From Holophagaceae bacterium (GTDB lineage: Bacteria > Acidobacteriota > Holophagae > Holophagales > Holophagaceae), in NCBI GenBank assembly GCA_016710635.1, contig JADJVL010000012.1:62001-126000 (forward strand): a stretch of 64,000 nt of DNA, given 5' to 3'. The notes below the pieces were generated by a model that had not been told where the DNA came from, made no database searches, and was given only the letters and a program-made list of their open reading frames with translations. Below are positions 54,201 through 63,691 of the stretch, one piece after another; the first letter of the stretch is position 1; the number at the start of each line of letters is the position of its first letter. The position numbers and the translations under genes are program-made.

Positions 54201-54815
54201 CTAGAACCTGAACGCCATCCCCAGCGACGTGTGGCTGAACCCCGCGTCCACGAAGCGTTCGCTTTCGCCGAAGAAGCGGATCTTGTCGGTGCGGGCTTCC
54301 GTGTGGCGGACTTCCAGGCCGAGGTTGCGGGTCAGGCGGACGCCCAGGCCGATGGTCAAGGCGAAGGAGGTGAAGTCGTTGCTGTCCACCACGTGGTAGG
54401 GCGTGCGGGAACCGGGATCGCTCTGGGCGGTGAACTCCTCGTTCCAGCGGATGCCGCCCACGCCGATCAGCGCGTAGGCACCGGGGGCGCGGATGCCATC
54501 GAAGTGCAGGAGCCAGTCATAGCCGAGGCCGATGGCCTTGGCTTCGCTCTTGTACTGGCCATCGCCGGCGCCGTCCGGCTTCCGGAAATCCTTGCCGGGC
54601 AGGCCCATCAGATCCAGATGGAAACGGCCTTCGATGGCCGGCCCCATGCGTTTGTGGACATAGAGGGACAGGGCGCCCCCGCCGTTGAAGTTGTTGGCGG
54701 CCACGCCCGAAGGCGCGATGTAGGAAAGGCCCAGACCCACCGGTGAGGACTGGGCGGCCAGGGGAAGGGCGGCGGCCAGCGCGAGCGCGGCCGCGAAGGT
54801 TGCAGGGCGAGGCAT
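54201..54815 (-). CDS. Outer membrane beta-barrel protein
   Basis: A 204-residue protein with a signal peptide (MPRPATFAAALALAAALPLA). The rest alternates polar and hydrophobic residues in strands typical of an eight-strand barrel (LGLSYIAPSG, GALSLYVHKRMGPAIEGRFH, ALTIGLGVRLTRNLGLEVRH) and ends SLGMAFRF, with the C-terminal phenylalanine expected for outer membrane insertion. The exact family is not clear. Confidence 0.8.
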   Translation of the reverse strand: MPRPATFAAALALAAALPLAAQSSPVGLGLSYIAPSGVAANNFNGGGALSLYVHKRMGPAIEGRFHLDLMGLPGKDFRKPDGAGDGQYKSEAKAIGLGYDWLLHFDGIRAPGAYALIGVGGIRWNEEFTAQSDPGSRTPYHVVDSNDFTSFALTIGLGVRLTRNLGLEVRHTEARTDKIRFFGESERFVDAGFSHTSLGMAFRF

Positions 54816-54903
54816 GGATTCTCCTTTTGCAACGGGTGGAGGGTGGTATTCCCGTTTGGAGACTGAAGAAGCCAGGAACCTGCCAAGTCCGTCGTGCCGG
54901 CGC

Positions 54904-56123
54904 TTACCCCACGCCCTGAGCAGCCCGGTTTCCGTAGATCCCGGGATGTCCGGCCAGCACGAAGGCGAGGAAGCAGACCACGGCGAGGGGCGCGGCGAAG
55001 CCTGGGCCGAAGAGCTCGATGCCGAGCACCAGGGAGGCGAGGGGCGTGTTGCTGGCGGCGGCGAAGAGGCCGGTCATGCCCAGCGCGGCGGTGTAGCCCG
55101 GAGGCCAGCCGAGGAGCGGAGCGAAGGCGCACCCCAGCAGCGCGCCGATGACGAAGAGCGGTGTGACCTCGCCCCCCTTGAATCCGAAGCCGAGGGTCAC
55201 GCAGGTGAAGAGCAGCTTCACGGCGAAGGCCCAGGGCGCCACGGGGCCGTGTTCGGCGAAGATCCGGGACAGGAAGGGCAGGCCCAGGTTCAGGAAACCA
55301 TCGTCGGGAAAGACCAGGTAGAGGCCACCGACGAGCAGGCCGCCGAGCAGCGGCCGCAGCGCCCAATGGCGGAAGCGGTCCCGGGTCCAGGCCGCCAGGC
55401 CATGGCAGCCGCGGGCGAATGCCACCGCGAGGAGAGCGACGGGCACGGCGAAGGCGGCGGCCTTTCCCAGCGTCCCCCAGCCAAAGGGAAGCGACGCCAC
55501 CTGCCAGGCGGCATGCTGGCCGCCGAGGGCCCGGCAGGCGAGGTCGCCCACGAAGCTCGCGGCGGTGCAGATCACCAGCCCTTCCGGATGGAGGCGTCCC
55601 GGGGCGATGGCCTCCAGCCCGAAGAGGGCCCCAGCCGCGGGCGTGCCGAAGAGCGAGCCGAAGCCCCCGCTGATGCCGGCCATGATGAGCAGTCGTTGCC
55701 GTGAGCGGGTGAGCCGCAGCCAGCGGAAAGGCAGCTTTCCCAGCGTGCGGGCCAGGCTCGCCCCATCTGCACCGCGGTGCCTTCGCGGCCCGCGCTGCCG
55801 CCGCCGAGGTGCGTCAACAGCGTTCCCGCCAGCACGAGAGGCGCCAGGCGCGTGCGGACCCGGCCGCGGAATTCCAGCACCTCGTCGAGCACCATCGCGC
55901 TGCCGCCTTCGGCTTCGCGACCGAAGCGGCGGTAGAGCCAGGCGCTCGCCACCCCGAAGACCGGCAGGCAGGCGAGCAGCCAGGGATGGTCCACGCGCAG
56001 GGCGATGGTGCGTCCCAGCAACCACAGGAAGCCCGCGGAGGCTCCGCCGGACAGCAGGCCCACCGCCGAGCCCAGGGCCAAGTCCCAGACCGTCCAGCCC
56101 AATCGTCGCTTCAGTCTGTCCAT
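54904..56123 (-). CDS. ClC-type voltage-gated chloride channel, with an apparent frameshift
   Basis: The N-terminal part starts at ATG 56123 (GGAGG nine bases upstream; MDRLKRRLGWTVWDLALG) and reads to GREGTAVQMG. The second part is in another frame: ASLARTLGKLPFRWLRL, MAGISGGFGSLFGTPAAGAL, FGFKGGEVTPLFVIGALLG and NTPLASLVLGIELFG. Adding one base to the four-C run near 55771-55774 (plus strand) gives GREGTAVQMGASLARTLG, the usual ClC motif, and a protein of about 406 residues. So it is more likely miscalled than broken. Other ClC features include the pore-lining GREGT and the late GGEVTP. Confidence 0.85.
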
Positions 56124-56225
56124 GCCCACGTCCTCCAGGGGAGAGTTCGTAGGCGCCATCAGCTCGGATACCGATATGGGGAGCGGTTATGCAGCGGACA
56201 CCATCGCTGTTCGGGACTCTCGAGG

Positions 56226-57524
56226 TTAGCGGATCGGATGGCTCTGCGCCATCAGCCGGTCCAGGTACCTCGAGCGCACCTGCTGCGAAGCCAGGGCCTG
56301 CTTCAGGGGCGGCAGCTTCAGCACAGCGCCGAGGATGCCCGCCACCGCCCGATGGCCGTAGGAAGCCTGGCCGTCCACCAGCAGCTCCGCCAGCTTGCCG
56401 CGCTCGATGGCCATCAGGACGATGCGGTGGGCGGTGTTGGCCGGCGTCAGCACCCGCTGCCGGCGGCGCCGCAGGCGGATCGCCCCCCGGGAGCAGGCGC
56501 GCACGCAGACGCCGCAGCCGAGACAGGGGTCCGCGTCCAGTTTCGCGGCCTTCTGCTGCGGGCGTTTGGGGTCGTGGGCGGACACGAGGCTCAGGGCCTC
56601 CACCGGGCACGCGGTGGCGCATTTCCCGCAACCGTTGCAGAGTCCGGCGTCCAGTTCCGGCAGGTAGTTGGTCGTGTGCACCGGGCGCATGAAGCCGAAG
56701 CGCCGCGCCGCCACCATGGCCTCGCAGCAGCAGCCGCAGCAGTTGCAGATGAAGCCCACGTCCTCCCGGACGTTCTCCCCAAACTGGACGAGGCCCTGCT
56801 CGCGGGCCTGCTGGAGCAGGTCGAGACACTCCGAGGCGTCCACGGCCCGCGCCACGCCATGTCGCGTGAGGGAGGCGGCGCAGTCGCCGAAGGTCATGCA
56901 GATGTCCATGGGCGCTCCGCAGGCTTTGCCCAGGTGTTCCATCTTGTGGCGGCAGTAGCAGACCCCCACGCCGATGGCCTTGGCGCCCTTCACGACCTCG
57001 CTGGCCCGCTCGTAGTCCAGCACGGTGAGGGTCCCGTCCTCCTTCGGGATGGCCGCCTCGTCCACGAAGGCGCGGCCCAGTTGCGTCTCGCCGGTGGCGA
57101 AGAGGTCGCGGACGAAGTCCTCTTCCACATTCAGGTACTGGTGGAAGAGCTCTGATAGCGCATTCTGGTCCAGGTCCCCGCGGACCCGCATGAGGGAGAA
57201 TTCGAAGAAGCCCGCCATGGGCGGCGGCAGCACGTAGCGCGTCTCCTCGCCGTCCAGGATGTCCAGCAGCACCGCCCGCTCCGCCAGGCCGTCGAGGACC
57301 CTTCGGGCTTCGGCTTCGGGGATCTGCCACAGGGAGGCGGCCCTTGCGGCGGTGAAGGGACGGATGGGAAGCCGGGCCATGAGCCCCGCTTCCCGCTCGT
57401 TCACCAGCAGCTTGAGGATCCTGAAGAGGAGTTCCGAGGGCGGCGCCCCCTGGGGAAAGCGGTTGAGCCGCTCGGCCAGTTGGCCGTAGCTGCCCATCGC
57501 TCGCTTCAGGGTCCGATGGCCCAT
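56226..57524 (-). CDS. Multi-cluster iron-sulfur protein with helix-turn-helix-like N-terminus
   Basis: A 432-residue protein. Residues 30-100 look like a winged helix (AARAASLWQIPEAEARRVLD). Around residue 190 is GVCYCRHKMEHLGKACGAPM. Around residue 260 six cysteines occur within eight positions (CNCCGCCC). Two ferredoxin-type motifs follow, LCNGCGKCATACP and CLGCGVCVRACS, for two [4Fe-4S] clusters. It could be a redox sensor or an electron-transfer protein; similar proteins are seen in anaerobes. The start is ATG 57524, with GAGG seven bases upstream. Confidence 0.85.
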   Translation of the reverse strand: MGHRTLKRAMGSYGQLAERLNRFPQGAPPSELLFRILKLLVNEREAGLMARLPIRPFTAARAASLWQIPEAEARRVLDGLAERAVLLDILDGEETRYVLPPPMAGFFEFSLMRVRGDLDQNALSELFHQYLNVEEDFVRDLFATGETQLGRAFVDEAAIPKEDGTLTVLDYERASEVVKGAKAIGVGVCYCRHKMEHLGKACGAPMDICMTFGDCAASLTRHGVARAVDASECLDLLQQAREQGLVQFGENVREDVGFICNCCGCCCEAMVAARRFGFMRPVHTTNYLPELDAGLCNGCGKCATACPVEALSLVSAHDPKRPQQKAAKLDADPCLGCGVCVRACSRGAIRLRRRRQRVLTPANTAHRIVLMAIERGKLAELLVDGQASYGHRAVAGILGAVLKLPPLKQALASQQVRSRYLDRLMAQSHPIR

Positions 57525-57553
57525 GGTGTGGCCTCGATGGTCATCCTTCGGGC

Positions 57554-59467
57554 CTAGGAGAGGCCCAGCACCTTCCCGGTTTCCAGCTCCACGTCCACGT
57601 CGAAGAAGCCCGGCCGCGTGGGCAGGCCCGGCATGGTGCTCATCTTGCCGAGCAGCGGATAAACGAAGCCGGCGCCCAGGGAGGCGCGGATGTCCCGCAC
57701 GGGGATGCGGAAGCCCTTGGGCGCGCCCTTGAGGGTCGGGTCATGGCTGAGGCTCAGGTGGGTCTTGGCCATGCAGATCGGCAGCCGGCCGTAGCCGAGC
57801 CGCTCGAACTCCGCGATCTTCGCTTCGGACTCCGGGGAATAGTCCACGCCATCGGCCCCGTAGACCTTCATGGCGATGGCCTCGATCTTCTCCTTGATGG
57901 AAGCCTCCAGGGGGTAGAGGAAGCGGAACTCGGAAGGCTGGTCCGCGGCCTTCAGCACGGCTTCGGCGAGCTCGACGGCGCCCTCGCCGCCCTGGGACCA
58001 GACGTGGCAGACCACCGCGTCGAAGGCCCCGCCCCGCGCCACCGCGGCCTTGCGCACCAGCTCCAGCTCCGCCGGCGTGTCATCGGCGAAGGCGTTCACC
58101 GCCACCACCACGGGAATGCCGAAGGACCTCGCCACGCCGATGTGGTGGAGGAGGTTGGGCAGGCCCTTCTCCAGCAGTTCCAGGTTCTCGGTCTGGTAGA
58201 CCGCGTCCAGCTTCTTGCCGGCCACGACCTTCGGCCCGCCGCCGTGCATCTTGAGGGCGCGCACGGTGGCCACGAGCACGACCGCGTCCGGGATGAGGCC
58301 CGAGGTCCGGCACTTGATGTCGAAGAACTTCTCCATGCCCATGTCGGCGCCGAAGCCTGACTCGGTGACCACCACGTCCGCGAGCTTGAGGGCGATCTGG
58401 TCCGCGAGGATGGAGCTGTTGCCGTGGGCGATGTTGGCGAAGGGACCGGCGTGCACGAGGACTGGCGTGCCTTCCAGGGTCTGCATCAGGGTCGGCTTGA
58501 GGGCGTCCCGCATCAGCACCGTCATCGCTCCGGCCACACCGAGGTCGTCGGCGGTGACAGGTTCCCCCGCCTTGTTGAAGGCCAGCACCATGCGGCCCAG
58601 GCGCTTGCGCATGTCCGCGAGGCCGGTGGTGAGGGCCAGGATGGCCATGATCTCGCTGGCCACGGTGATGTCGAAACCGCTTTCCCGCTCGTGGCCGGCC
58701 TCCTCGGGCCCCTTGCCGAGGGTCACGCCCCGCAGGAAGCGGTCGCTGGTATCCAGCACCCGGCGCCACATGACGCGGTCGGGATCGATGTCGAGGCGGG
58801 CGAAGCGGCGCCGCTGGTCCACGGTCAGGGCTTCGGGATCCGCCGCCGGCAGGCCGAGCCGCGCGAGCCGCCCGCGCATGTTCACGGCGAAGCGGCGGCG
58901 GCCCTCCTTGTTCTTCGGGCACAGGCGGTCGAAGAGGTCCTCGTCGCCAAGTTGGCTCTCGTGGAACATGCGGGCGTCGAGGGCCGCGGCGGCCAGGTTG
59001 TGGGCGGCACCGATGGCGTGGATGTCGCCGGTGAGGTGGAGGTTGAAGTCCTCCATGGGCACCACCTGGCTGTACCCGCCGCCGGCGGCCCCGCCCTTGA
59101 TGCCGAAGGTCGGACCCTGGCTGGGTTGGCGGATGCAGGTGACCACGTTGCGCCCGAGCTGGGCGCCCAGGGCCTGGCTCAGGCCCACGGTGACCGTGGT
59201 CTTTCCTTCGCCCAGGGGCGTCGGCGTGATGGCGGTGACGTCGATGTACTTGCCCGTGGCCCGGCCCTCGAGCCGGTCGAGCACCTCGAGCCGGATCTTC
59301 GCCATGGACGGTCCGTGCAGTTCGATCTCCCCCGGTTCGAGGCCCAGCTCCTCGGCGATGTGCTGGATGGGATGCAGGCGGGCGGCCTGCGCGATCTCGA
59401 GGTCGGACGGAACGGGGCTCCGGCGGACCAGCGTGGAGGTCCCCTTGAAGGTCGTTGAGGTGGCCAT
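57554..59467 (-). CDS. fhs: Formate-tetrahydrofolate ligase, long form
   Basis: A 637-residue enzyme that makes 10-formyl-THF from formate and ATP. Conserved parts: ITPTPLGEGKTTVTVGLSQA (ATP site), RQPSQGPTFGIKGGAAGGGY, DFNLHLTGDIHAI, TVRALKMHGG and EASIKEKIEAIAMKVYGADG. Usual bacterial versions have about 557 residues; this one is near the size of eukaryotic forms. The extra length includes stretches between residues 170 and 240. A 29-bp gap separates it from the iron-sulfur protein gene, on the same strand. Confidence 0.94.
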   Translation of the reverse strand: MATSTTFKGTSTLVRRSPVPSDLEIAQAARLHPIQHIAEELGLEPGEIELHGPSMAKIRLEVLDRLEGRATGKYIDVTAITPTPLGEGKTTVTVGLSQALGAQLGRNVVTCIRQPSQGPTFGIKGGAAGGGYSQVVPMEDFNLHLTGDIHAIGAAHNLAAAALDARMFHESQLGDEDLFDRLCPKNKEGRRRFAVNMRGRLARLGLPAADPEALTVDQRRRFARLDIDPDRVMWRRVLDTSDRFLRGVTLGKGPEEAGHERESGFDITVASEIMAILALTTGLADMRKRLGRMVLAFNKAGEPVTADDLGVAGAMTVLMRDALKPTLMQTLEGTPVLVHAGPFANIAHGNSSILADQIALKLADVVVTESGFGADMGMEKFFDIKCRTSGLIPDAVVLVATVRALKMHGGGPKVVAGKKLDAVYQTENLELLEKGLPNLLHHIGVARSFGIPVVVAVNAFADDTPAELELVRKAAVARGGAFDAVVCHVWSQGGEGAVELAEAVLKAADQPSEFRFLYPLEASIKEKIEAIAMKVYGADGVDYSPESEAKIAEFERLGYGRLPICMAKTHLSLSHDPTLKGAPKGFRIPVRDIRASLGAGFVYPLLGKMSTMPGLPTRPGFFDVDVELETGKVLGLS

Positions 59468-59641
59468 GGCAACTCCCGCGGGGGAAGCCCCCCAGAACCA
59501 GACTAGGAGCCCATCGGGCCCGCGGCCCTGCAGGTTTGACGGGCATCACAGGGCGCCGGAGCCGCCGGGCGGGAGCCTTCCCGGTGCGCCGGGAGCAAAA
59601 TCAGACTGGCGTAAATAAAGCGAAACACCTAGACTCCTGCC

Positions 59642-61087
59642 ATGGCCAAGCCCTCACCGATGTTCGAATGCACCGCCTGCGGCGCCCGCTTCCCCAAGGC
59701 CCTCGGCAAGTGCGCCTCGTGCGGCGCCTGGGACAGCGTCGAGGAGGTGCGCGGCGTCCTGAAACGGGACCTGCAGCGCGCCGGCAGCGCCTTCTCCCAG
59801 GGCCACTACGCGGGCCCCGTGTCCATGCTGGACGTGGAGATCAGCGAGACGGAACGGGAGGCCACGGGCATCGTCGAACTCGACCGCGTCCTTGGCGGCG
59901 GCGTGGTGCCCGGCATGGTGGTGCTCCTCGGGGGCGAGCCCGGCATCGGCAAGAGCACCCTGCTGCTCCAGTGGGCGGCCCGGGCCGCAGGGCCTTCGGC
60001 TCCGCAGACGACGCCTCGATCGGACGCTGCTGACATGGCGTCCGATCCCTCGCAGAAGCGCGGAGGCGGCCCCGTACTTTATGCCAGCGGCGAGGAGAGC
60101 GAGCGCCAGATCAAGCTCCGGGCCCAGCGCCTCGGCGCGGAGCATCCCGCCATCCACCTCCTGGCCGAAACCGACGTCCACGCCATCCTCGCGGCGGCGG
60201 ACCGGCTGCAGCCCGCCCTCCTGCTGGTGGATTCCATCCAGACCCTCTTCGATCCCGAGTTCGAGTCCAGCGCCGGCAGCGTGAGCCAGGTCCGCGGCTG
60301 CGCCCAGCGGCTGGCACGCTGGGCCAAGGCCACGGGCACGCCCCTCGTCCTCGTGGGCCACGTCACCAAGGACGGCAGCCTGGCGGGCCCCAAGGTGCTG
60401 GAGCACCTCGTCGACACGGTGCTGGCCTTCGAAGGGGACCGCCACCACCACCACCGCCTCCTGCGCGCCCTCAAGAACCGCTTCGGCGCGGCCTTCGAGC
60501 TGGGGGTCTTCGCCATGACCGAACGGGGCCTCGTGGCCGCGGAAGGCAATCCCTTCTTCCTGGACGCCGAACCCCGGCCCGGCTGCGCCGCCACCGTGGT
60601 GCTCAGCGGCACCCGGCCCATGGTCGTGGAGATTCAGGCCCTCGTGGCCTCCGCGGGCCTCGGCATCCCGCGCCGCACGGCCCTGGGCATCGACTCCCAG
60701 CGCCTGGCCATGCTCTGCGCCGTGGCGGAGCGCCGGGGCGGCGTGCAACTCCATGACCGGGACGTCTATGTGAACGTGGCCGGCGGCCTGGACGTGGAGG
60801 ATCCCGCCGCGGACCTCGCCGTGATCGCCGCGCTGACCAGCAGCGCCACGGGACGCCTCCTCGCCGAGAAGTGCCTCTTCATGGGCGAGGTCGGGCTCAC
60901 CGGCGAAGTCAGGCCCGTGGCCCAGCTCCCCCTGCGGTTGCAGGAGGGCGCGCGGCTGGGATTCGCCCGGGCCGCGGTGCCCAGACTCGGCCTCGAGGGG
61001 AAGGCACCCCTGGAGATCCTCGCGGAGACCAGCGTGGAGCGCCTGCGGGCGCGCTCCTGGCTAGGCGGCATCGCGGAGGAGGCCTGA
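59642..61087 (+). CDS. radA: DNA repair protein RadA
   Basis: A 481-residue RecA-related branch-migration protein. It has a C4 zinc finger (Cys10, 13, 24, 27), Walker A GGEPGIGKS (97-105), the RadA motif KNRFG and a C-terminal Lon-like domain with SSATGRLLAEKCLFMGEVGL. Unlike other RadA proteins, it carries an extra stretch at about residues 117-143 (AAGPSAPQTTPRSDAADMAS and on) inserted between Walker A and the strand reading PVLYASGEES. The DNA here is less G+C-rich and palindromic. Confidence 0.94.
   Translation: MAKPSPMFECTACGARFPKALGKCASCGAWDSVEEVRGVLKRDLQRAGSAFSQGHYAGPVSMLDVEISETEREATGIVELDRVLGGGVVPGMVVLLGGEPGIGKSTLLLQWAARAAGPSAPQTTPRSDAADMASDPSQKRGGGPVLYASGEESERQIKLRAQRLGAEHPAIHLLAETDVHAILAAADRLQPALLLVDSIQTLFDPEFESSAGSVSQVRGCAQRLARWAKATGTPLVLVGHVTKDGSLAGPKVLEHLVDTVLAFEGDRHHHHRLLRALKNRFGAAFELGVFAMTERGLVAAEGNPFFLDAEPRPGCAATVVLSGTRPMVVEIQALVASAGLGIPRRTALGIDSQRLAMLCAVAERRGGVQLHDRDVYVNVAGGLDVEDPAADLAVIAALTSSATGRLLAEKCLFMGEVGLTGEVRPVAQLPLRLQEGARLGFARAAVPRLGLEGKAPLEILAETSVERLRARSWLGGIAEEA
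60018..60047. repeat. Palindrome within the radA insertion
   Basis: GATCGGACGC (60018-60027) pairs perfectly with GCGTCCGATC (60038-60047) around a ten-base loop (TGCTGACATG). Weaker pairing of CTCCGC with GCGGAG extends it outward to about 59996-60066. The stretch lies in frame inside radA, in a segment that is absent from usual RadA proteins. Confidence 0.7.
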
Positions 61088-61187
61088 CGCCGGAGGCACC
61101 TCGAACTCGCCAGTAACGGAGTGGCGGCCCGTGCTTCGGCGAGTGCTGCGGCTAGGGTGGCGGCCGTAGTCACGGAGATGACCGGTC

Positions 61188-62915
61188 TCAGTGCTCCAGG
61201 CGCTGCAGCCCCGGGTCCTGGGTCAGCTCCTCGATCAGATCCCGCACGCTGACGAGTTCCTTCAACTTGGACCCGTTGCTGCCGGAAAAGAAGAGCCCGC
61301 TTTCCGTATCGCCGTTCCAGGCGTCCCCGAGGCGGTCGGCGATGCAGTACCCGGCTTCTGCGGCGCCGCGGCCGTGGCCGCAGGGCTGGAGGCACTGGCT
61401 CACGCAACGCACCGCCGGCGCGGTGCCGGACTCGATGCGGGCCTGCAGGGCGGTGCGCACGCCCCGGGCGGGCATCCCCACCGGGGATTTCATGAGCACG
61501 ATGTCTTCGGCCCGGGCCTTGAGGATCGTTTCCTTGAAGCCCGCATGGGCATCGCACTCGAAGGTGCCGATGAAGCGCGTGCCCATCTGTACGCCGGAGG
61601 CGCCCAGGGCCAGGAAGCGGTCGATGTCGGCCCGGTCCCAGACGCCTCCCGCCACGATCACGGGAAAGCCGCCCCACTTGTCCCGCTCGGCGAGCACCTC
61701 AGGGAGCAGGTTCTCCAGGCTGTGACCCGGATCCGCGCAGAGCTCGGCGCTGAGGCCCTGGTGGCCGCCGCTCATGGGCCCTTCCAGGACCACGGCGTCC
61801 GGCAGGCGGCCGTACTTTCGCGACCACTGGCGGCAGAGGATGCTCAGGGCCCGCCCAGAGGAGACGATGGGCACCAGGGCCACGTCCGCATCGCCCACGT
61901 ACTCCGGGAGGGCCAATGGCAGCCCGGCCCCCGAGACGATCATCTGGGCTCCGGCCTCGATGGAGGTGCGCACGGCGTGTTCATAGCCTTCGATGGCGCA
62001 AAGGATGTTCACGCCCACGGCGCCACGCCCTCCGGAGCGGCGGCGGGCCTCACGGATGATGGCCTGCAGCATGTCCGGAGGATTGATCCCCGCCTGCCCG
62101 TCGGGCCGGCCCAGCCGCCGGGGACTCGTCGCGGCGGGATGGTAGCCCGTCCCGATCGCCGAGATGAGACCCACGCAGCCCTGGCGCGCCACGGCGCCGG
62201 CCAGGCCCTCCCAGGACACGCCCACGCCCATGCCGCCCTGCTGGATCGGATAGGCGAGGTCCAGGTTGCGGATTTTCAGCCTGGGCAAGGGTGGATAGGT
62301 GCCACGGAGCCCGGCGCGGCCTGACTCGCCGAGACGGTCCATGAATTCGGAGCTGAAACATTCCAGGGATGCGTCCTCCAGGACCTTGGGGGAGCGGGGC
62401 TGAAGCCCCGCCGCGCCGGCTGCCAGGGCGATCCTGGCCTGGGCCTCGTTCTCCGCCTCGGCGATCACCGGCAGGCCGAGGGCCTGCAGCGCCTGAACGT
62501 CCAAGGCCTGGACGAGGAGGGCCGCGGCCCCGGCCGCCTTGGCGCGGAAGGCTTCATCCCGGTCCGCCACCGCGACGAGGCGGGGCATGGCCACCCGCCG
62601 CAGGGCGTCCAGGGCCGGCGGCAGGTCCGCCGTGTGCAGCAGGAAGGCGACGCCCGCTTCCCGGGCGGCCTCCACAACGCCGTCGGCGCCCTCCCTCAGA
62701 CCCCGCAAGTCGAGGCCAAGGCGGGCCTGGCCGCGCAGCTCCGCCGCCAGCTCCTGCAGCCTGGCTTTCACCTTGGCGGGATCCGGAAAGGCGTCCGTGC
62801 GGGGAAGGGCCCAGCCCCCGGCCCGGAGGAAAGCCGCCCCCAGGTCCAGGGACCCCGGCGTGTTCCAGCCCTGCAGGACGGGGAACGCCGTGGCGGGAAA
62901 GAGGGCTTCGGACAT
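61188..62915 (-). CDS. Nitronate monooxygenase-like flavoprotein with N-terminal extra domain
   Basis: A 575-residue protein. Residues about 215-575 form the NMO/YrpB-type FMN barrel: YPIQQGGMGVGVSWEGLAGA, LIVSGAGLPLALP-like segment IVSGAGLPLALPEYVG, VVLEGPMSGGHQG and VIVAGGVWDRADIDRFLALG. Residues 1-195 look like a second, decayed barrel (MSEALFPATAFPVLQGWNTP at the start, ALDVQALQALGLPVIAEAEN near 145). The C-terminal part has RCVSQCLQPCGHGR. The ATG at 62915 has GGAGG eight bases upstream. Substrate unknown; some relatives work in lipid pathways. Confidence 0.83.
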   Translation of the reverse strand: MSEALFPATAFPVLQGWNTPGSLDLGAAFLRAGGWALPRTDAFPDPAKVKARLQELAAELRGQARLGLDLRGLREGADGVVEAAREAGVAFLLHTADLPPALDALRRVAMPRLVAVADRDEAFRAKAAGAAALLVQALDVQALQALGLPVIAEAENEAQARIALAAGAAGLQPRSPKVLEDASLECFSSEFMDRLGESGRAGLRGTYPPLPRLKIRNLDLAYPIQQGGMGVGVSWEGLAGAVARQGCVGLISAIGTGYHPAATSPRRLGRPDGQAGINPPDMLQAIIREARRRSGGRGAVGVNILCAIEGYEHAVRTSIEAGAQMIVSGAGLPLALPEYVGDADVALVPIVSSGRALSILCRQWSRKYGRLPDAVVLEGPMSGGHQGLSAELCADPGHSLENLLPEVLAERDKWGGFPVIVAGGVWDRADIDRFLALGASGVQMGTRFIGTFECDAHAGFKETILKARAEDIVLMKSPVGMPARGVRTALQARIESGTAPAVRCVSQCLQPCGHGRGAAEAGYCIADRLGDAWNGDTESGLFFSGSNGSKLKELVSVRDLIEELTQDPGLQRLEH

Positions 62916-63006
62916 GGAACCTCCGGAGCCTACCCGGAGGCAGGCGCGCTTCAAGGATCCCGCCAACCCGGTGTGACTCAGGACAAGACGGGGCGCGTTC
63001 CGGGCC

Positions 63007-63510
63007 CTACATCCCCTTCAGGAGCTCCAGCACCTGCTTGTCGTGGGCCTTGGTGTTCACCTCGGAGACGATGTGCCGGATCACGCCCTGCTTGTCGATG
63101 AGGAAGGTCACGCGCTTCGCGATGCCGATCAGGGGCATCTTCACGCCGTAGGCGCTGATGATGGTCTTGTCCGGGTCCGCCAGGATGGGAAAGGGCAGTT
63201 CGTACTTCTGGGCGAAGGCCTTGTGGCTCTTCTCGTCGTCGGCACTGACCCCCAGCACCACCGCGCCGGCCGCCAGCAGGGCGCCGTGGCCATCCCGGAG
63301 GGAGCAGGCCTGGGCGGTGCAGCCCGGCGTGTCGTCCTTGGGATAGAAGTAGAGCACCACGGAGGACTTGCCCTTGTAGTCCGCGAGCTGGACGGTCTTG
63401 CCGGACTGGTCCTTCGCGGCGAAGGCCGGCGCGGGCTGGCCCACCTTCGGGCCGTCGGTGGAGGGCTGGGACAAGGAGAACATGGCGGCGACCGTGAGGA
63501 GGGGAAGCAT
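63007..63510 (-). CDS. Peroxiredoxin, Bcp/PrxQ type, possibly exported
   Basis: A thiol peroxidase. Peroxidatic Cys64 and resolving Cys69 are in FYPKDDTPGCTAQACSLRDG. The body reads VLGVSADDEKSHKAFAQKYE and VTFLIDKQGVIRHIVSEVNT. With ATG 63510 the protein has 167 residues and a short signal-like N-terminus (MLPLLTVAAMFSLSQP), which suggests a periplasmic location. In-frame ATGs at 63534 and 63537 are other possible starts. It lies downstream of the cytochrome gene on the same strand. Confidence 0.88.
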   Translation of the reverse strand: MLPLLTVAAMFSLSQPSTDGPKVGQPAPAFAAKDQSGKTVQLADYKGKSSVVLYFYPKDDTPGCTAQACSLRDGHGALLAAGAVVLGVSADDEKSHKAFAQKYELPFPILADPDKTIISAYGVKMPLIGIAKRVTFLIDKQGVIRHIVSEVNTKAHDKQVLELLKGM

Positions 63511-63691
63511 GGGGGATCCCAGGTGAAGCCCCATCATCCCACCGATGGCGCCTCGGCGGCCTCCGGGGATCCTGGACGGAACAACCCATTCCGCCCGCGG
63601 TCGCATCGCCGCACCGGCCCCACTCCAACGCCAGAAGCGCCGGACCCGGGCGGGCAGCCCAAGGTCCGGCGCTTTCAGGCAATGGAACGCC

